A DNA stretch of 64,000 nucleotides from Congeria kusceri (taxonomy: Eukaryota; Mollusca; Bivalvia; Myida; Dreissenidae), in the NCBI GenBank assembly GCA_027627225.1, contig CM051029.1, forward strand, positions 71,596,578-71,660,577, in the 5' to 3' direction. A program made the position numbers and the translations under genes. Shown here piece after piece: positions 1 through 12,977 of this stretch. Below the pieces are notes generated by a model. That model worked only from the letters and a program-made list of their open reading frames with translations, was not told the DNA's origin and ran no database searches. The first letter of the stretch is position 1, and each line of letters opens with the position of its first letter.

Positions 1-1904
1 AAAGAGTGGCAATATGATTATTAAAAGAATACAGAAAATAAATATAAATGAACATCGCAACTAAATGAAATGACCTTGCACAAATACAAACTAACATTAT
101 AACATTAATATTACGTGTATATACTAAACGTGCGTCTCCATATACGATGGAACATCCCATTTCCCCTTGAGTGTTTGTTTATGTACGAAATATACAGACG
201 GTTAAAATGCAAGTGAGACCCGTTATACACATGGACTAATCGATACGGGTAAATTAAATAATTTAAATTGCAGACGATTTCAGCGTATATGTAAACAGAA
301 AACCATGGGTCCGCCTATTTACAATAAATAATTGATCACTCATTATTGACAAAATTTAAACCAACTATAGTTCAGGTGTCGACACAAAATACAAATATCA
401 GTACACAACCTGCAGAAGTTGTATGCCTTTCATGAACCACTGTACTTCCACCTGCAATAGCAATTGTCACAAGACATTCAGAGGGCCGACCATAAAACAT
501 GCTGTACAACATCCAAAGTCCTAAACACACAGCGCATTCAACAATTCACAAACTGAAAATAGCCGGTCAGTCTCTGACCGCAAACAAAAAACAATCACAG
601 CAAAACCATGTTGCCTTGTTAACAATTACCCAAGTTTCCACAATGTGTTTTTATTCAAACTTGACACCACGCAGTAAAGATTTATTAGACGACCCTCGCA
701 ATTGAAACACTTTACTGACCACAACTACGGGACCTCTCCATGCAAAAATCATGCATTAGAACCAAATTCCTCATACGGGAAACCAGTAAAAAACGACTTT
801 AAATCTACCAAACACAAATTCTAGTCTAACAAATGCCACACATACAATGCCAAACATTTTAAAATTATCTGGATTTTCAATCTTTCTGAGAAAATTAAGT
901 GCACATACCATTATTTCTCCAATACTTAACCTCTCCCTGACGCTCTCAGCAGTCCGATATGATTTCTTCTAATGTCTTTGAAAAGTCGAATTAAACATCG
1001 AAATACCAGCAACATTACTTTTACTTCATGTTAACTTACACGTACTGAAATGTAAAAACTCCATTGACCTTACTTTGCTGCCAATAAAACCTCGAGTGAC
1101 AAACCATGCCGACTAACGTTTATATATTCCTACAAAACCATGCACGAGCTATTGTCCCGCTTTAAACGAAACGCAAACCGAATAATACGGTAAAATACCA
1201 AATACTTTAAATAGAAACAATTTAGAAACGTGAATAATTGTATGCAATACTTGGATATGCAACTAATCAATATACACATTTTTGTTTTAGGAAGAATAAT
1301 TACTAGTAAGTTATATTAGGTTTTCACATATGGCACAAATATGTGCAACACTATTACCTATTTTATGTTATAAATTATACTTGTACATATCTGCAGTAAA
1401 CATTCTTAACCGTAACTGCTTTTAATGCAACAGTCGATTTGGGCCCTCATAAAATGTAAGCCTCTCTGGTGCATACAAAATTTCACATATAAACTGCCAC
1501 TCATACAGTCAAACCTCATTCACTATTAAACTTGTTTACGCGTTCATATTTTCCGGTGATCGTTATTTTTGTAAACATCTACTTTCGGTTTCAAATGTAA
1601 TTACACATGTTTAATTCTTTGCGAATTGAAGAAAAAATACGCATATTAATATTTTCTTCATACAAAATCGAAATATTATTCCAACATTACTCTGTGTTAT
1701 TGCCTTGAAAGAGTAAGATTTCATATTCCTTGTTTTAATTAAATAATACCTATTCCATATTATGCACCTATCAATGGTGACCCAGGGAAATGTGACTTAT
1801 TACAATTTTTGGGGTCTAATTCCCCACCTTAGAGCCAGGCATTTTTGTCTAAATCCCCTCAGTGGCAGATGCTATAGGGGTATCCAATGGCCTGGGGGCC
1901 AATA
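1..1904. other. intergenic, no gene seen
   Basis: AT-rich sequence with only short chance reading frames. The last 120 bases (about 1780-1904) contain a slightly GC-richer stretch with runs such as CCCC and GGGG that looks like a transposon relic, but I cannot assign it to a family. Confidence 0.5.
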
Positions 1905-1907
1905 TTA

Positions 1908-4268
1908 GGCCTAAATTAAAATTAAGTTTGTTTGCCCTTTACCGACCGACCCACAAAAAAGCCACCGACTCAAAAAAAATTATTGCAAAATCTGCGGTAA
2001 TTATTTTTTGATTTAGTTCTTTTTTCTTGCTTTAAATGTCGTATTTTTGTTTCGCTCACAACTTTTTCATAAATTACAATTTTGATCATTAAGGCGCTTG
2101 AACAAAACAGTATAATGCGAGTGTGAAAACAAGCGCCTATTGACCGGATACTAGTAAACAAGGTGTGTTTCATGTTATGTCGTGTATAGAATTACATTTT
2201 GTTTCAAGGTTAGATACCAGTAAAACGTAGGGTGGTCCCCTTGAAAGTTGTCCGTATATGATTAATTTGTTTTTTCTTCTGTCAAAAGAAAGAGACATTT
2301 CGCATAACGGACACTGGTTTAAATGGTTATTTCCTGACAACGACATGTCTTTTGTGCATTTTGATGTATCATGACACCGAATTACGTGAAATATGAATAT
2401 TGAGCAGTTTATGTATAGGAAGCATACATGTGCTTTTTTCGAAATCGCGAGTGTTTCTTACGGGTGACTACAATCAAGTGAAATAAATTTTCTTAGAAGT
2501 AGCATAACATATCGTTTTTTATTTTAAATTTTGAAAGTAGAGAGAACCATCTTTCCAAAGAGATCAGACTCACAATATCTTAATCAAAGAAAAGTGGCGA
2601 CCGATGACAGGAGATTTTGCTCTTTTACAATGGGACCCTGTGGAGATTGGATTTACCTGTTTCTAACCTTCAGCGTGTTTGTTGAAATCAATAAATAAAT
2701 ACAAAACTCATAAAGTTGAAACAAGTAACGCTTGGGATGACGTATTTTATAATCTATTGTGCGTGGTAGACGAAAACATGAAAATTACCGACAAAGTTTC
2801 GATTTCAGTTAGCAAATCAACAAGTGGCAGTGCAGACAAGTTTTACACTGATATTAACAAATAAAAATGCTGACCGCGCAGAAAGACTGTTAGCGACAAA
2901 AGAAACTAAAAGCATGTGAAATAGGAGTGCATTTGTGCTAACAAGGAAACAATTCTTTGAATGAAGTTGAAATTACCACCTATAAACTTGACACTATGGA
3001 TTCTTATTCAATAGTATACATCATAACAAACATTTATTTGTAAGTAACGAACAAATATTGTTCAAGCTAATTAACAAATGCAAACGGAATTATATACGTA
3101 GATGCCAGTTAACACGTCAAACTGCAACAACCATGCACAATAACAATAAAGCGTGGTAGTTAGGAGCATCGATTGTTAGTGATTCGTAGCCTATTGAGTC
3201 AAAAAGTAAAAAGTAGGTCTTTCGATGCGAGCTCTCGATTTTCCATAATACAGTTTAAAATTAATACATTGCAGTGATTTTTTGTCAACATATTCAGAAT
3301 AAGAGTCGGTAACAAGAAAGAGCACTTTCTGAACGAGTCAAAAATAACGGATGTAGCGCATTAATTTAGTGGTCCCATTTTAGGACACTCGGGTGAATAT
3401 ATGTGTTACATTCAAGTAAATAGCGAAAATAGGGGTGTCATTAATTTGACGTAACATTTTTAATAATGACTTTTAAGAAACTATTTTTGTAATAAATCAC
3501 ACAATCCACACATTATGATACACATGACATACATATCTTAAATAATGAAAAGGTGAAAAAAGCATTCGTGAATGTTTGCTGTTTTGAAGAAGGACCTTTT
3601 CCTGTTTCGATTTACTGACTCGTAGCCATCAACAAAAAGAAGTAGTTTTCCGCGATACCTGTTTTGGAAATTACCCTCTCAAAGAGCGTTGGCTTCCGCC
3701 AACAGTCAAAAAAGTGTATGTCAATACTGGCTTTGTTAGGGAATAATTCTTTAATCAGTACTAGTAACTATTTTTGAAATTGTTTTTTTTTGAGAGAAAC
3801 AACGTTTCTGATTTTTTTATTGACATTTTAATCAAATTATTTTTGATTTTCAATTCATTGAATTTACATTTTTCTGGTGAAACAGTATGTATTTGTACTG
3901 TATTAATATGATTGGGACGGTCTTGTGTTAATAATACATAGGTTTTCTTGTCAGACAGTATGTGTCTTTGCTGTATTAATTAATTTGTTGTCTAGTCAAT
4001 TAAGACATTAGTATTAAATAAAACACATGTTCTTCACAAATTGTTTTTAAAGCATTGCGTTTTCTATTTTTTGTTTTGTCTCTTATTAAACCAGTTTTAC
4101 CATGTATAATCTTGGTTGTATCAATCAAGATGAAAAAAATCATTGTGACATTCATGTATGACAAAGATTAAATTCTCGGAATAAAATAAAATATTTTTCC
4201 TACCTACCGACCCATCTCTAAAATTTCGGGCCGGTAAAGGGCAAACAAAAGATTTTTTAATTTAGGCC
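1908..4268. mobile_element. non-autonomous PIF/Harbinger-like DNA transposon (2.36 kb)
   Basis: The two ends are inverted copies of each other. Both begin GGCCTAAATTAAAA and share TTTGTTTGCCCTTTACCG about 23 bases in; the terminal inverted repeat is about 40 bp with a few mismatches (1908-1950 and 4227-4268). The element is flanked on both sides by TTA (1905-1907 and 4269-4271), which fits a 3-bp target duplication. GGCC-type ends with a TWA/TTA duplication are typical of PIF/Harbinger. The interior has no long reading frame and no recognisable transposase, so the copy is non-autonomous or decayed. Family assignment is inference from ends and target site only. Confidence 0.75.
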
Positions 4269-4271
4269 TTA

Positions 4272-6120
4272 TGACTATCGCATAAAAATCCCCGGATGTA
4301 CTTTGTATAAAGTGGATGCATATTCATTTGAATTATAAGGCCACACCAATTTGCAGTCTTGGTCATCGGATTAAAAGAAAGCAAACACTCTAAAGAAAGT
4401 ATTTTGAAGATAATGATTATGTTGGTGTTGACATAGAATTTGATTTGCAACAATGGTAGATCATTTAAATGTATATATTAGCTTTATGTTGTTTTTTTGT
4501 TTCGAATTGGAATCTGAATTGAATTACACCATGAAATCACATACTTTAATTACGTTCATTTCACGTTTTTGATTGTAAACAATGTTTCGAAATCTTAAAT
4601 ATACCGAAAGAATAAAGAAAGGCATATAAAATAATTTTGATTTTTTAAGTGTTTTACGGCATGAAACTCATAATACTTATTTTTTGGTCTTTTGAATATA
4701 AGATCGATATGATAGTGTATTGTTTGATTCTAGCAATTTATTGGTATAGCATAGCACACCTAAGGTAAGGAACTCGGCAGTGGTCTTGTTTGAACGTCTA
4801 GATTGATTTAACAGTACAATTAGTTTCATCAAATTTGTGAGTTATATTTATCTATGGGCTATTGTTCTTTACTATAGACAACTATTGCGAACGGAGTTGA
4901 CTTACCATGTTAGTAAATGTCATGATACTAAAAACTATGCATTTCTGTATCGTTTCAGTATATATAGAAAAGTAACTGATATTAATGACCGTATATGATA
5001 GCAGGGCTTGTCTGTTCGTGTTCTATGTTTGGCTGAGTAAAAATAACATCAATCAATAACATTTTCCATGAGTCTTAAGCCTTTGAAAACATGTGGATAT
5101 TATGTGCATTCTGTAATAAATTCTATGTTTTATGGAAAACAAACAATTAAATTATTTATCCAAATATTTGTTATTTATTGTCGTATTTGTCAAATACATG
5201 TAGCACACAATCACAATATAAAACAAAGGCATTTTGGAATGAAACAGGACATTTTGTATTGCGAAGTATTAATTTTTCATATAATCATAACCCTATTTCT
5301 GTAATTCAAAAGCATGGAATTATTAGTTGTATGCAAACGAAAATAAACCGAAACATTTCATGCAAAAAGTATAGACCTGTAAGATACCGGTCTGCTAAAT
5401 ACTGTTTAAAAACTAGCATCAGGATCAATTGCAATTATATTTAAACTACATTTACAAACAATGATCTACATATCAAACCGGTTTTTGTGTAAGGGCGATA
5501 CATAGAAAAAAAAACACGTCTCTTATACGACATTATAAATTACACTGAAAACAATAGAATACCGAAATTAATTATGACGAAAGACTCTGCAAACGCCTGC
5601 AATACGTTATCATTTGATTGTATTGAACAAACGATAAGTTTGTTTCTTGTTTGGACCAAGCTGTAAGAGATGGAATTTTTTAAAATACGCAGACATCGGT
5701 TTACATATACTTACACGGAATTTTATCTGACAGCTTCTCAATAGGCCGCGGATAAAGACAGGGAGACCCTATTTCACCGTATATCTTTATTTGATGTGCG
5801 GTACTTCCAGAATCAAAATTAAGCATTGTAAATATAGTAAAGCCATTTTTATTAAAGGCACATAATATAAAATATCCCAGTTTGCAGATGACACCTCTTT
5901 TTTGTTAGATGGTTCCGAAAATTCTACAAGGTCTGCTCTAGACATTCTTCGGGATGTTTTTCTCGTTTAAAACTTAAATTTCGACAAAAGCAAATGGATC
6001 TGGTCTTTAAAGCGAGGCATCGAATCTATCAACACAAAATATAAACTAGCATGGTGGAAACAACAAGCTTTAAACTGCTGGGAACTATTTTCAGTGTTTA
6101 CCTTAACCTCATGTCTGATT
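4272..6120 (+). mobile_element. decayed L1-like LINE fragment (reverse transcriptase relic), plus orientation
   Basis: Translating across stops and frameshifts shows reverse transcriptase blocks. At 5744-5800 there is RG-stop-RQGDPISPYIFI, the conserved block before the catalytic loop. At 5878-5892 there is QFADD, the catalytic loop, followed by TSFLLDGSE. At about 5975-6040 there are residues matching the thumb-side FDKSK block. Stops interrupt every segment, so it is not functional. The whole stretch aligns in inverted order with 62415-63850. The Harbinger-like element lies directly beside its left end. The QFADDTSFLLDGSE wording points to the L1/Tx1 side of LINE diversity, which is a recall-based assignment. 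Confidence 0.75.
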
Positions 6121-6185
6121 GATGTTTTTTTTTATAAATTTAAAACAATTGATATTATTACTCAATAGAATAAAAGAAAACGTAC

Positions 6186-6290
6186 ACCATTGGCTGTCTG
6201 GCTAGCGCAGTGGTTGGAACACTCGCTTCTCACCTACATTTTTACAGTTCTGGCAAATCACACGCTTTCACTTTCTGTTTCTAGCAACGA
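6186..6290 (+). mobile_element. possible tRNA-derived SINE head
   Basis: The stretch GGCTAGCGCAGTGGTTGGAA followed by CACTCGCTTCTCACC resembles a tRNA D-arm (A box) and anticodon arm as found at the head of mollusc SINEs. A clear B box (GTTCGA) is not visible downstream, so it is truncated or diverged. Confidence 0.35.
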
Positions 6291-6299
6291 GAATGGAGT

Positions 6300-7880
6300 T
6301 TGTGGAGTTTTACCAGCATTGTTTTTTTCTGCATTTCGGTGGACCTAACGAGATACTCTGGATATCAGAGACTAATTATATTATATTGAAGTTATAAATA
6401 TTGACTGTAGCGCCAATATTGAAGAGGCAAAGTTGTTAGACCGTGAAAAAGAATGATGTTGCGAGCTAGTGCTGAAATGACTGGGTGGGGTGAGCGTTTA
6501 CTGTTGCCATGAAGTCCACATTTAAGCAATGTTAGAGGCTGCCAAATGGAGGCTGGAGCTTGGACGGGGTCAGTCGATACTGTGCTAGAACTAATTGTGA
6601 TCTTGTGATTTGGATATTCAGACATTCTGACCGCTGGTGTCCATGCAGTTTTTGTAGGCAACGATATTATGTTTTTGAAGTATCGATTCATGTGTTTTGC
6701 TTAGTTAATGTAACAAGCATGTAATTTCGGCAAGATTTTGAAAACAACTCATATATGACTAGTGTTTTTTTTATATTCTTTATGTTCATTGAAAATGCAC
6801 ATTGTTCTTATTTCACTCAATACTTAATACAACTGACCTTGAGTGCAACAGTGCGTAAAAAAGTAGTCCATTCCGGTCTTTTCTACAAATAGTCGTTGTG
6901 TAAGCCCTACATGTTGAATAAACCTAATGTTTACACCACGGGCTGTTATCCAACCGATTTTGCTGTAAAAGTGGGGTAAAAACCACTTCATTTACCATAA
7001 CGTTACGTATGCCAATAAAAAACTCGTTTGCAGTGGATTACAAAACAAATAAGTTTAAACAAAACAAACTCTAAACTATCAACCCGGAGTTTAAAGACAT
7101 ATAAGGTGTTCGTCGAAATGTAGAAACCCCGCGTTTACTGAACATTGTGATTTTGAAATATCAACAATATTTAAACGTAACGTTTATGGAAATTTAAATT
7201 TCAAATAAACTTCAGTAAGCGCGACTTTTCGAACAGTGCTAGTTTTCCACCAGGTTTACCTTTCATATATGTTCAAGGTATTATGGCGGGATGGTTTTGC
7301 AGGAGTAAACTTAGTACTAACCACATATAAGTGCGGCCGCCCGAGATAAATTGAGCGAATGTTTGTCCATCTCAAATACTGCGCTGTTTAACATATGTCC
7401 GTCTCAAATATTGCACAGTTTAACCTTTGAACTGTTCGAAGGAATTTGTACTTCACATGTCAACACTCTGTTATCTTCATATACATTGTTTACTGCAACC
7501 AATTATTACGAAATGTTATACATGTCATCTAAATTAATTGCTCCGTTATTTGTATTTTACTTTGCATTTATAATCAGTCCGTGTTTGACATGTCTAGCTG
7601 TTAATATTTTATGATGGTACACACAGTTGTAGGGAAATACAAGTAATTTTACAATACAAAGACACAACAGTGCTAGGTACAGTTTTATTTGTTCTTTATA
7701 GATCGGCGCATGTGAAATTCAGATTTATAAATCACATGACTTGCAGCGGTGTTCGTACCCGGACTGAAACGCAAATAAGAAAGGACCGTAAATGCAAGCA
7801 ATTTGTTTAGCAAACGCCTGGTCATTGGACGTAATGAAAGATTTATAACATCAGACGAATTATTCTTATTAAGCTGTAAT
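6300..7880. other. no gene seen
   Basis: Only short overlapping reading frames without domain features, including a 99-codon minus-strand frame at 6392-6691 that I do not recognise. Any third exon of the minus-strand peptide gene at 8.0-8.4 kb would have to lie here or further left; I could not identify one. Confidence 0.4.
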
Positions 7881-8004
7881 CTTACCGTAAGTATCGATAT
7901 GTATAATATGTATGATTGTTATCTTTAATTTTATAATACATGTAAATATATTTCTTCACTTGAATGGTAATGGTAATGTAGAATGAAATGCTACCAATAC
8001 ATAC

Positions 8005-8105
8005 GCCGTAGCAGTAACAAACTCCCCAGCATCTGCCTTCCTGTCCCTCGCAACCTCCATGTGTACATCGGTCGTCACAGGATTGAAAGATAAACCGTCT
8101 TGCTT
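8005..8105 (-). CDS. exon 2 of a secreted cysteine-rich, defensin-like peptide
   Basis: This exon follows a pyrimidine/AG acceptor (…TCGAATACAG at 8106 and up) and continues the frame of exon 1 exactly (82 nt leave one base over; this exon adds 101 nt, closing 61 codons). It encodes a short segment with six cysteines spaced C-x3-C-x4-C-x6-C-x3-C-x-C, ending in a CYCYG motif. The CxxxC … GxC … CxC arrangement resembles cysteine-stabilised alpha-beta peptides (defensins and related toxin folds), although the usual first cysteine is not obvious. A GTATGT donor at 8004-7999 suggests the exon ends here and at least one further exon follows. If it were not used, the frame would run on to a stop at 7882 through AT-rich, unlikely-looking codons. 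Function is inferred: host-defence peptide most likely. Exact family unknown. Confidence 0.6.
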
Positions 8106-8309
8106 CTGTATTCGACAAAACACGAGAATAACATTACTTATAGCCTACAAGCAAACACTCATGTTACAATGAAAACGGCATTTAGGTTAACTCATTAGCT
8201 ACGTGTAATAATTTGTATTCTAAATTAAACAACTTGAAGACAATAGTTTTCAGAGGTCGACAGACTGCGTTCAATTACAGAATTAAACAAAATGAAATAT
8301 CAAGGTTAC

Positions 8310-8391
8310 CTCCAACGTCGTTGATTGCAGCACCATGAACCATTGCTGCCACCACGACACAAACGAGCAAACAGACGAGCTTGGTATTCAT
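8310..8391 (-). CDS. exon 1 (signal peptide) of the same cysteine-rich peptide
   Basis: The ATG at 8391-8389 opens 27 codons that form a textbook signal peptide: a short polar start with one lysine, then a hydrophobic core rich in V, L and C, then small residues (AAM, HGAA) suitable for signal peptidase cleavage. The exon ends in phase 1 at GGA-G followed by GTAACC, a good donor. The intron to exon 2 is 204 bp. A TATA-like sequence sits about 50 bp upstream of the ATG, so the 5' untranslated region is probably only some 20 bases. Signal exon plus cysteine-rich exon is a common layout for invertebrate antimicrobial peptides. Confidence 0.65.
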
Positions 8392-8437
8392 TGTTGCAAT
8401 TCAGAACGAATTATAATGAACTGAAATAAGATGCCCT

Positions 8438-8446
8438 TATATATAA
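8438..8446 (-). promoter_or_regulatory. TATA box of the cysteine-rich peptide gene
   Basis: TTATATATAA on the minus strand, 47-55 bases before the start codon at 8391. The spacing would place transcription initiation roughly 20 bases before the ATG. It is the only clear TATA element close to a supported start in this part of the window. Confidence 0.45.
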
Positions 8447-8449
8447 TGT

Positions 8450-10160
8450 GTGCGTCTGTAATCAACAACTTTGAACGTGACATTTGATGCATTTCATGCA
8501 TTGTTTATTCACTCCCAGACATTTGTTTTCAGTTATTGCGAAATATAATACGTTCGTGTTTGTTTTCTTATAGAGATTGTATATTGCAAAACAGTGATAC
8601 TGCTCTCGTTTGTGGTCATGTTCCATATTATTGCACGCACGTTTTAATCTAACAGATGCTAAGGTTCCATAAACATGTTGATTGGTTTAAAACTTCCCTT
8701 ACATTTCCTGTACGTTTTGGTTGAGAAGCACCAATTGACGTCAATCAGGCACGGATTCAGGCTTGTGGGTTGCAGCTCCCCTGCTGAGCCCGGCGATATA
8801 ATTTTGGGGCGGGGCTTTGATCTTACACAAGTTGTAAAGGGCTGACATGTCACTGTGTAAACAGTATATTACCTTATCTATATCACTTTATCGGGACATT
8901 TAATCTGGGAAATGGGTGGTACCTTGCTGAGGATACACCAACCACGGTGTTCAAGTGGCTGGAAACATATTAATTGGTAGAATAATATTTGACAGGGGCT
9001 TGACGTCATTAATTAACCATATTAATTGTAAGTGAGAGAGTCACTTATTCAGACTATCTGGTTTAGGTAGAATTACGACAAATATTTCATAACGATTTTT
9101 TTTCTCACAGTCTTTTTAAGGCTGATAATGGGACTCAATCCCAAAGAACACGAATACGCTCGTAAATACGGAAACAATTCATGTGATTTTAGTCAATTTA
9201 GGGTGAAAACTCGTGATTTAAAATTTTCAAAGATATGGTTACATTATGGTCCCTGTTATATGGTATATTGCTTAATAGCTATAGGGTATAGTAAATCACA
9301 CATGTATAATGCGTTCTATTTGGTTCCAAAATATGCAATTTGTCGAATTGTATGTGCGACAGTTGAATTAGTCCTATTAATCCTATTAACCTAAAATGAA
9401 AAACAGCGAACAAAGCTAATAAAAGCCATCACAAATGACCATTCCCAATATATTATAAATCGGTAGGCAAAGTCTTTCAAGGTCCATAATCTGTGAATGG
9501 TATTAAAAAAACTGCTTCTCCTACTATACCACAACTACAGCTCCTGCTGATTCTACTACTGCAGCAGCTGCTGCTGTTGCTACTACTACTAATACTAATA
9601 TAAAATTATTGTCACTAGCAATTCTACATCATCTTAGTCAAGCCCCCCCTTCCCCTCCCCGGCCAAGCTTGGTCTGCGTCCGGCCCTGTCAACGATTGAA
9701 AGATAACAAAGTAGGACGAAGTGGTCAAAGTACACAAACGTACACGTTTGTTATTTAATATTTCCACATATAATTGTTCATTAAAATTCATTTAGAAAAT
9801 AATAACGCGTAGATTATGCTATTGAAATAAACTCTCGTTTACACTTCAGAATACAATACATTTCCCGTAAGTTGATATTTTGGTTAAAAGGTGGGCTAAC
9901 AAAACAGTTCTTTCTCTATTGCTGATGTAGTTGGAGTTGCATACTCTTATTGTCTAACACTTTCCCACTCACGGAACTCTCCAGATTCTTAAAATTAACA
10001 GATATTTATCAACAAAATCAGGTTGAAAATTCACTCTGTCACGTAACATATTTTATAAGAATGCGTATTAGTACCAGTACATGTAAATTTGAACACTGTT
10101 TACTCTTTAATATGTAGACAATATAATGCAAATACATGTGTAAAACGCACATTCAAAGCA
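8450..10160. other. no gene seen; triplet-rich patch inside
   Basis: AT-rich DNA with short frames only (for example an 88-codon plus frame at 9128-9394 without recognisable features). It contains the triplet repeat listed separately, and GC-rich patches at 8745-8850 and 9640-9690 that look like remnants of one dispersed element. Confidence 0.4.
9529..9603 (+). repeat. imperfect CTA/CTG triplet repeat
   Basis: Runs of CTACTACTG, CAGCAGCTGCTGCTG and CTACTACTACTAATACTAAT. A similar patch (CTACTACTGCTGCTGCC) lies near 11232-11265. Confidence 0.7.
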
Positions 10161-10166
10161 CTAAAG

Positions 10167-10420
10167 CGCGAAACCATGGGTATTAACGGGCAAGAATGTG
10201 CATTTGCACATTAAAAGGCGTAATAACTCAATAAATAAACACACAATAACGCGAATGCATAGGTATTTACGGGCAAGAACGTGCTTTCGAGATTAAAAGG
10301 CGTAATAACTCAATATATAAACACACAATAACGCGAATTCATGGGTATTTACGGGCTAGAACGTGCATTCGAGATTAAAAGGCGAAATAACTCAATTTAT
10401 AAACACACAATAACGCGAAT
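10167..10420 (+). repeat. 82-bp tandem repeat, about three copies
   Basis: The block ending ACACAATAACGCGAAT recurs with its last six bases at 10251, 10333 and 10415, a spacing of 82 bp each time. Each unit also holds GGGTATTTACGGGCAAGAACGTGC and TTAAAAGGCGTAATAACTC, with minor differences between copies. There is no continuous reading frame through the array. Confidence 0.85.
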
Positions 10421-12935
10421 GAAAAGTGTTATATCATACAACAAAAGCATTATGACGCAAATCAAAAAGCGTACTTACGCCAAAACATCAAGTTGAAACT
10501 CGTAATAACACAAAAATTAAGTCGAATTTGAATCGTTCGGTTGTCTGCAAAAATAACTTGAAACAAATTCTTCTCTGAAACCGCTTGGTGGATGTTCACC
10601 CAGTTTAGCAGAAATTATCTTGCAGCACTGATTTAGTTTTACCATGACGACGGAACGTAAAAAAATACTTTATAAATTATTAATAATAATGTATTTCAAA
10701 ATACATTCGCAGAAAAGGTTATTGGGTCACCATTTGTAAAAACAGTCACAGGATTTGTTTTGATAAGGGATACACTCACATGGTTAACAAATTACTGTGC
10801 TGTAGAAGTAGCGTTTTGGCGGGAGTTTAATTTGGGCTACTATTATAAGGTATATAAGGTAAAGGTTCGGTTTATAGTCTGCTTCGATATATATCTTCAG
10901 CCGACTTTAACATTTACTATCATATAGGTTATCACCAACAAAAGCGGCGAATTTGAAAACATCGTCATGAATAACTCAAAAACGAATTAGAATTTAATTA
11001 TTCAATAATGTCGCGTAACGTACTTTATTTGAAAATATTTCGAGTAGATGGTCATTAAATTATCATTTTAAATACAGGAAATGTTTTTTTCAGCAAACTT
11101 ACCAAATATAAATGTATTGTGTATTAGCACATTATTTATAACAAGTACCGGTATTATATGAAACGTATGCGTTTGTAGTGGTAAAAGCGGCTCATGATAT
11201 TTCTATTGCTACAACAACAAGTACGAGCGCGCCACTACTACTGCTGCTGCCGCTACTGCTGCTAGAACATTTGAATACACTTTCTTTATACCATTAACAT
11301 CAAGTTGTTACATTTATAGGGTGGATAAGGAAAGGCTGTCCTTTAATTGGTACGAAGTTACACAGTTGAATATCCCAACAAATTCATGTGTAAGGATTTC
11401 TTTTCTGAAAATATAAACAAAGTGAAACACCAGGTGCATCAGCAGGAGAGAACTCATATATTAGCAGTAAATGTCTTTTATTTACGGCAAATGACCAATT
11501 GCCAAAATAACACACCATAATATTAACAGACGTAACAAACACAAAACACACATGAATAAAACTTGGGTTTACAGCCTTGGAACGGTCAATGCAAAGCATC
11601 GGGGGTTTAAACCAATTCACTGGCGCCCGAACCTCACTCTTGGCCCAGAATTATTCATAGTACAAGTAAATGTAAATAACGATAAACCGCATAGCATCGC
11701 AATTTAAAATTAACACTCATGAAAGAGAATACGAATTTAATTTAATTACAATTTAATTACTCAATGGTTGGATGTATACCAGAGTATAAGAATTGAAACT
11801 TTCGGAGGCACAATGAAATGAAAGAAAAACAAGTATCATCTACATCTCTTCTTGTTAAACAGATTTAATGACATAACGTCATACGGTTTCATTTTCAGAT
11901 CGTTGGCATGCAATTTCAGAAAGAAGACGTAATGTTCAGTGTAAATAGCCAGATTACATAGCATGGTTGTATATGATATATTATAACTTATTTATAAAAC
12001 TGACTAAACTATTATACATTATTCTATATTTGTAAACTATTAGATTCTTCCTGCATACATAAATTGAAAAATAATGTATAACTTAATAAGCGTGAATCAA
12101 ATGTAAAACGGATTAGTGTTTGCAGCAGCATCGGACACCAGACAGTAAACTATTTAATAATAATAACGTTATATACAGAAGTCGGACTTCATCTTTTATC
12201 GAATACATCTATTCACAATTCAGCTGTCAGCGAAGGATGTTATACGGAAGAACAGTGTATGATCACTTTAAACGCCACAGTATTTCTTGTAATACATCAT
12301 CTTGATTTCTGATACGAAACACTGACTATATTCGCTAAGTAAGCCCGGTATAGGAGCGCCCGTTGCCTTGTTGAAGTTTTAACGCTTGTAACACTAATGA
12401 GGATCAAGGGCCATTTTCCAGAAATATCTCATCGTAGTTTATAATTTTATCATAAAATATTTTCACTTAATTTCCAATTTAAGTGGTAGGTAATACTTTT
12501 AAAACTACATATACATTAATGATTCCAAATACAGTTAAGTAAAAAGTGGTTAAGATTAAGTTGCTAATAAGTGAACATTTAGCACAACTTAATGTATACA
12601 TAGAATAAAATGCTGAAAGAATATGACGACTTTAAGGCTAAGGATAAGATTTCACTTAAGATGTTTCTGGAATACGACCCCAAATCTTCGTATTATGCTG
12701 CACTGAATTGGCAATTGGTAACTTGCCTGAAATAAACTTGCAAAAAAGGTTTCTATTCTGCTGATGCAGCGGGATTTTCAAAATGTTTATGATCATTAAT
12801 TGAACGCTTGTTTCTAAACAAGAACAGTAAGAAAAACACCTATAAAATTACAACACAACAAAACAATAAGAAACCAAACACCAATAAAAACAGAGTAGTA
12901 AGAACGTGTTAAATGGTGTCTATATTATGTAACAA

Positions 12936-12977
<42 letters not shown>

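Noticed and set aside
6392..6691. 99-codon minus-strand frame
   Set aside because: No recognisable motif, no signal peptide, and no splice partner; it may be part of a repeat.
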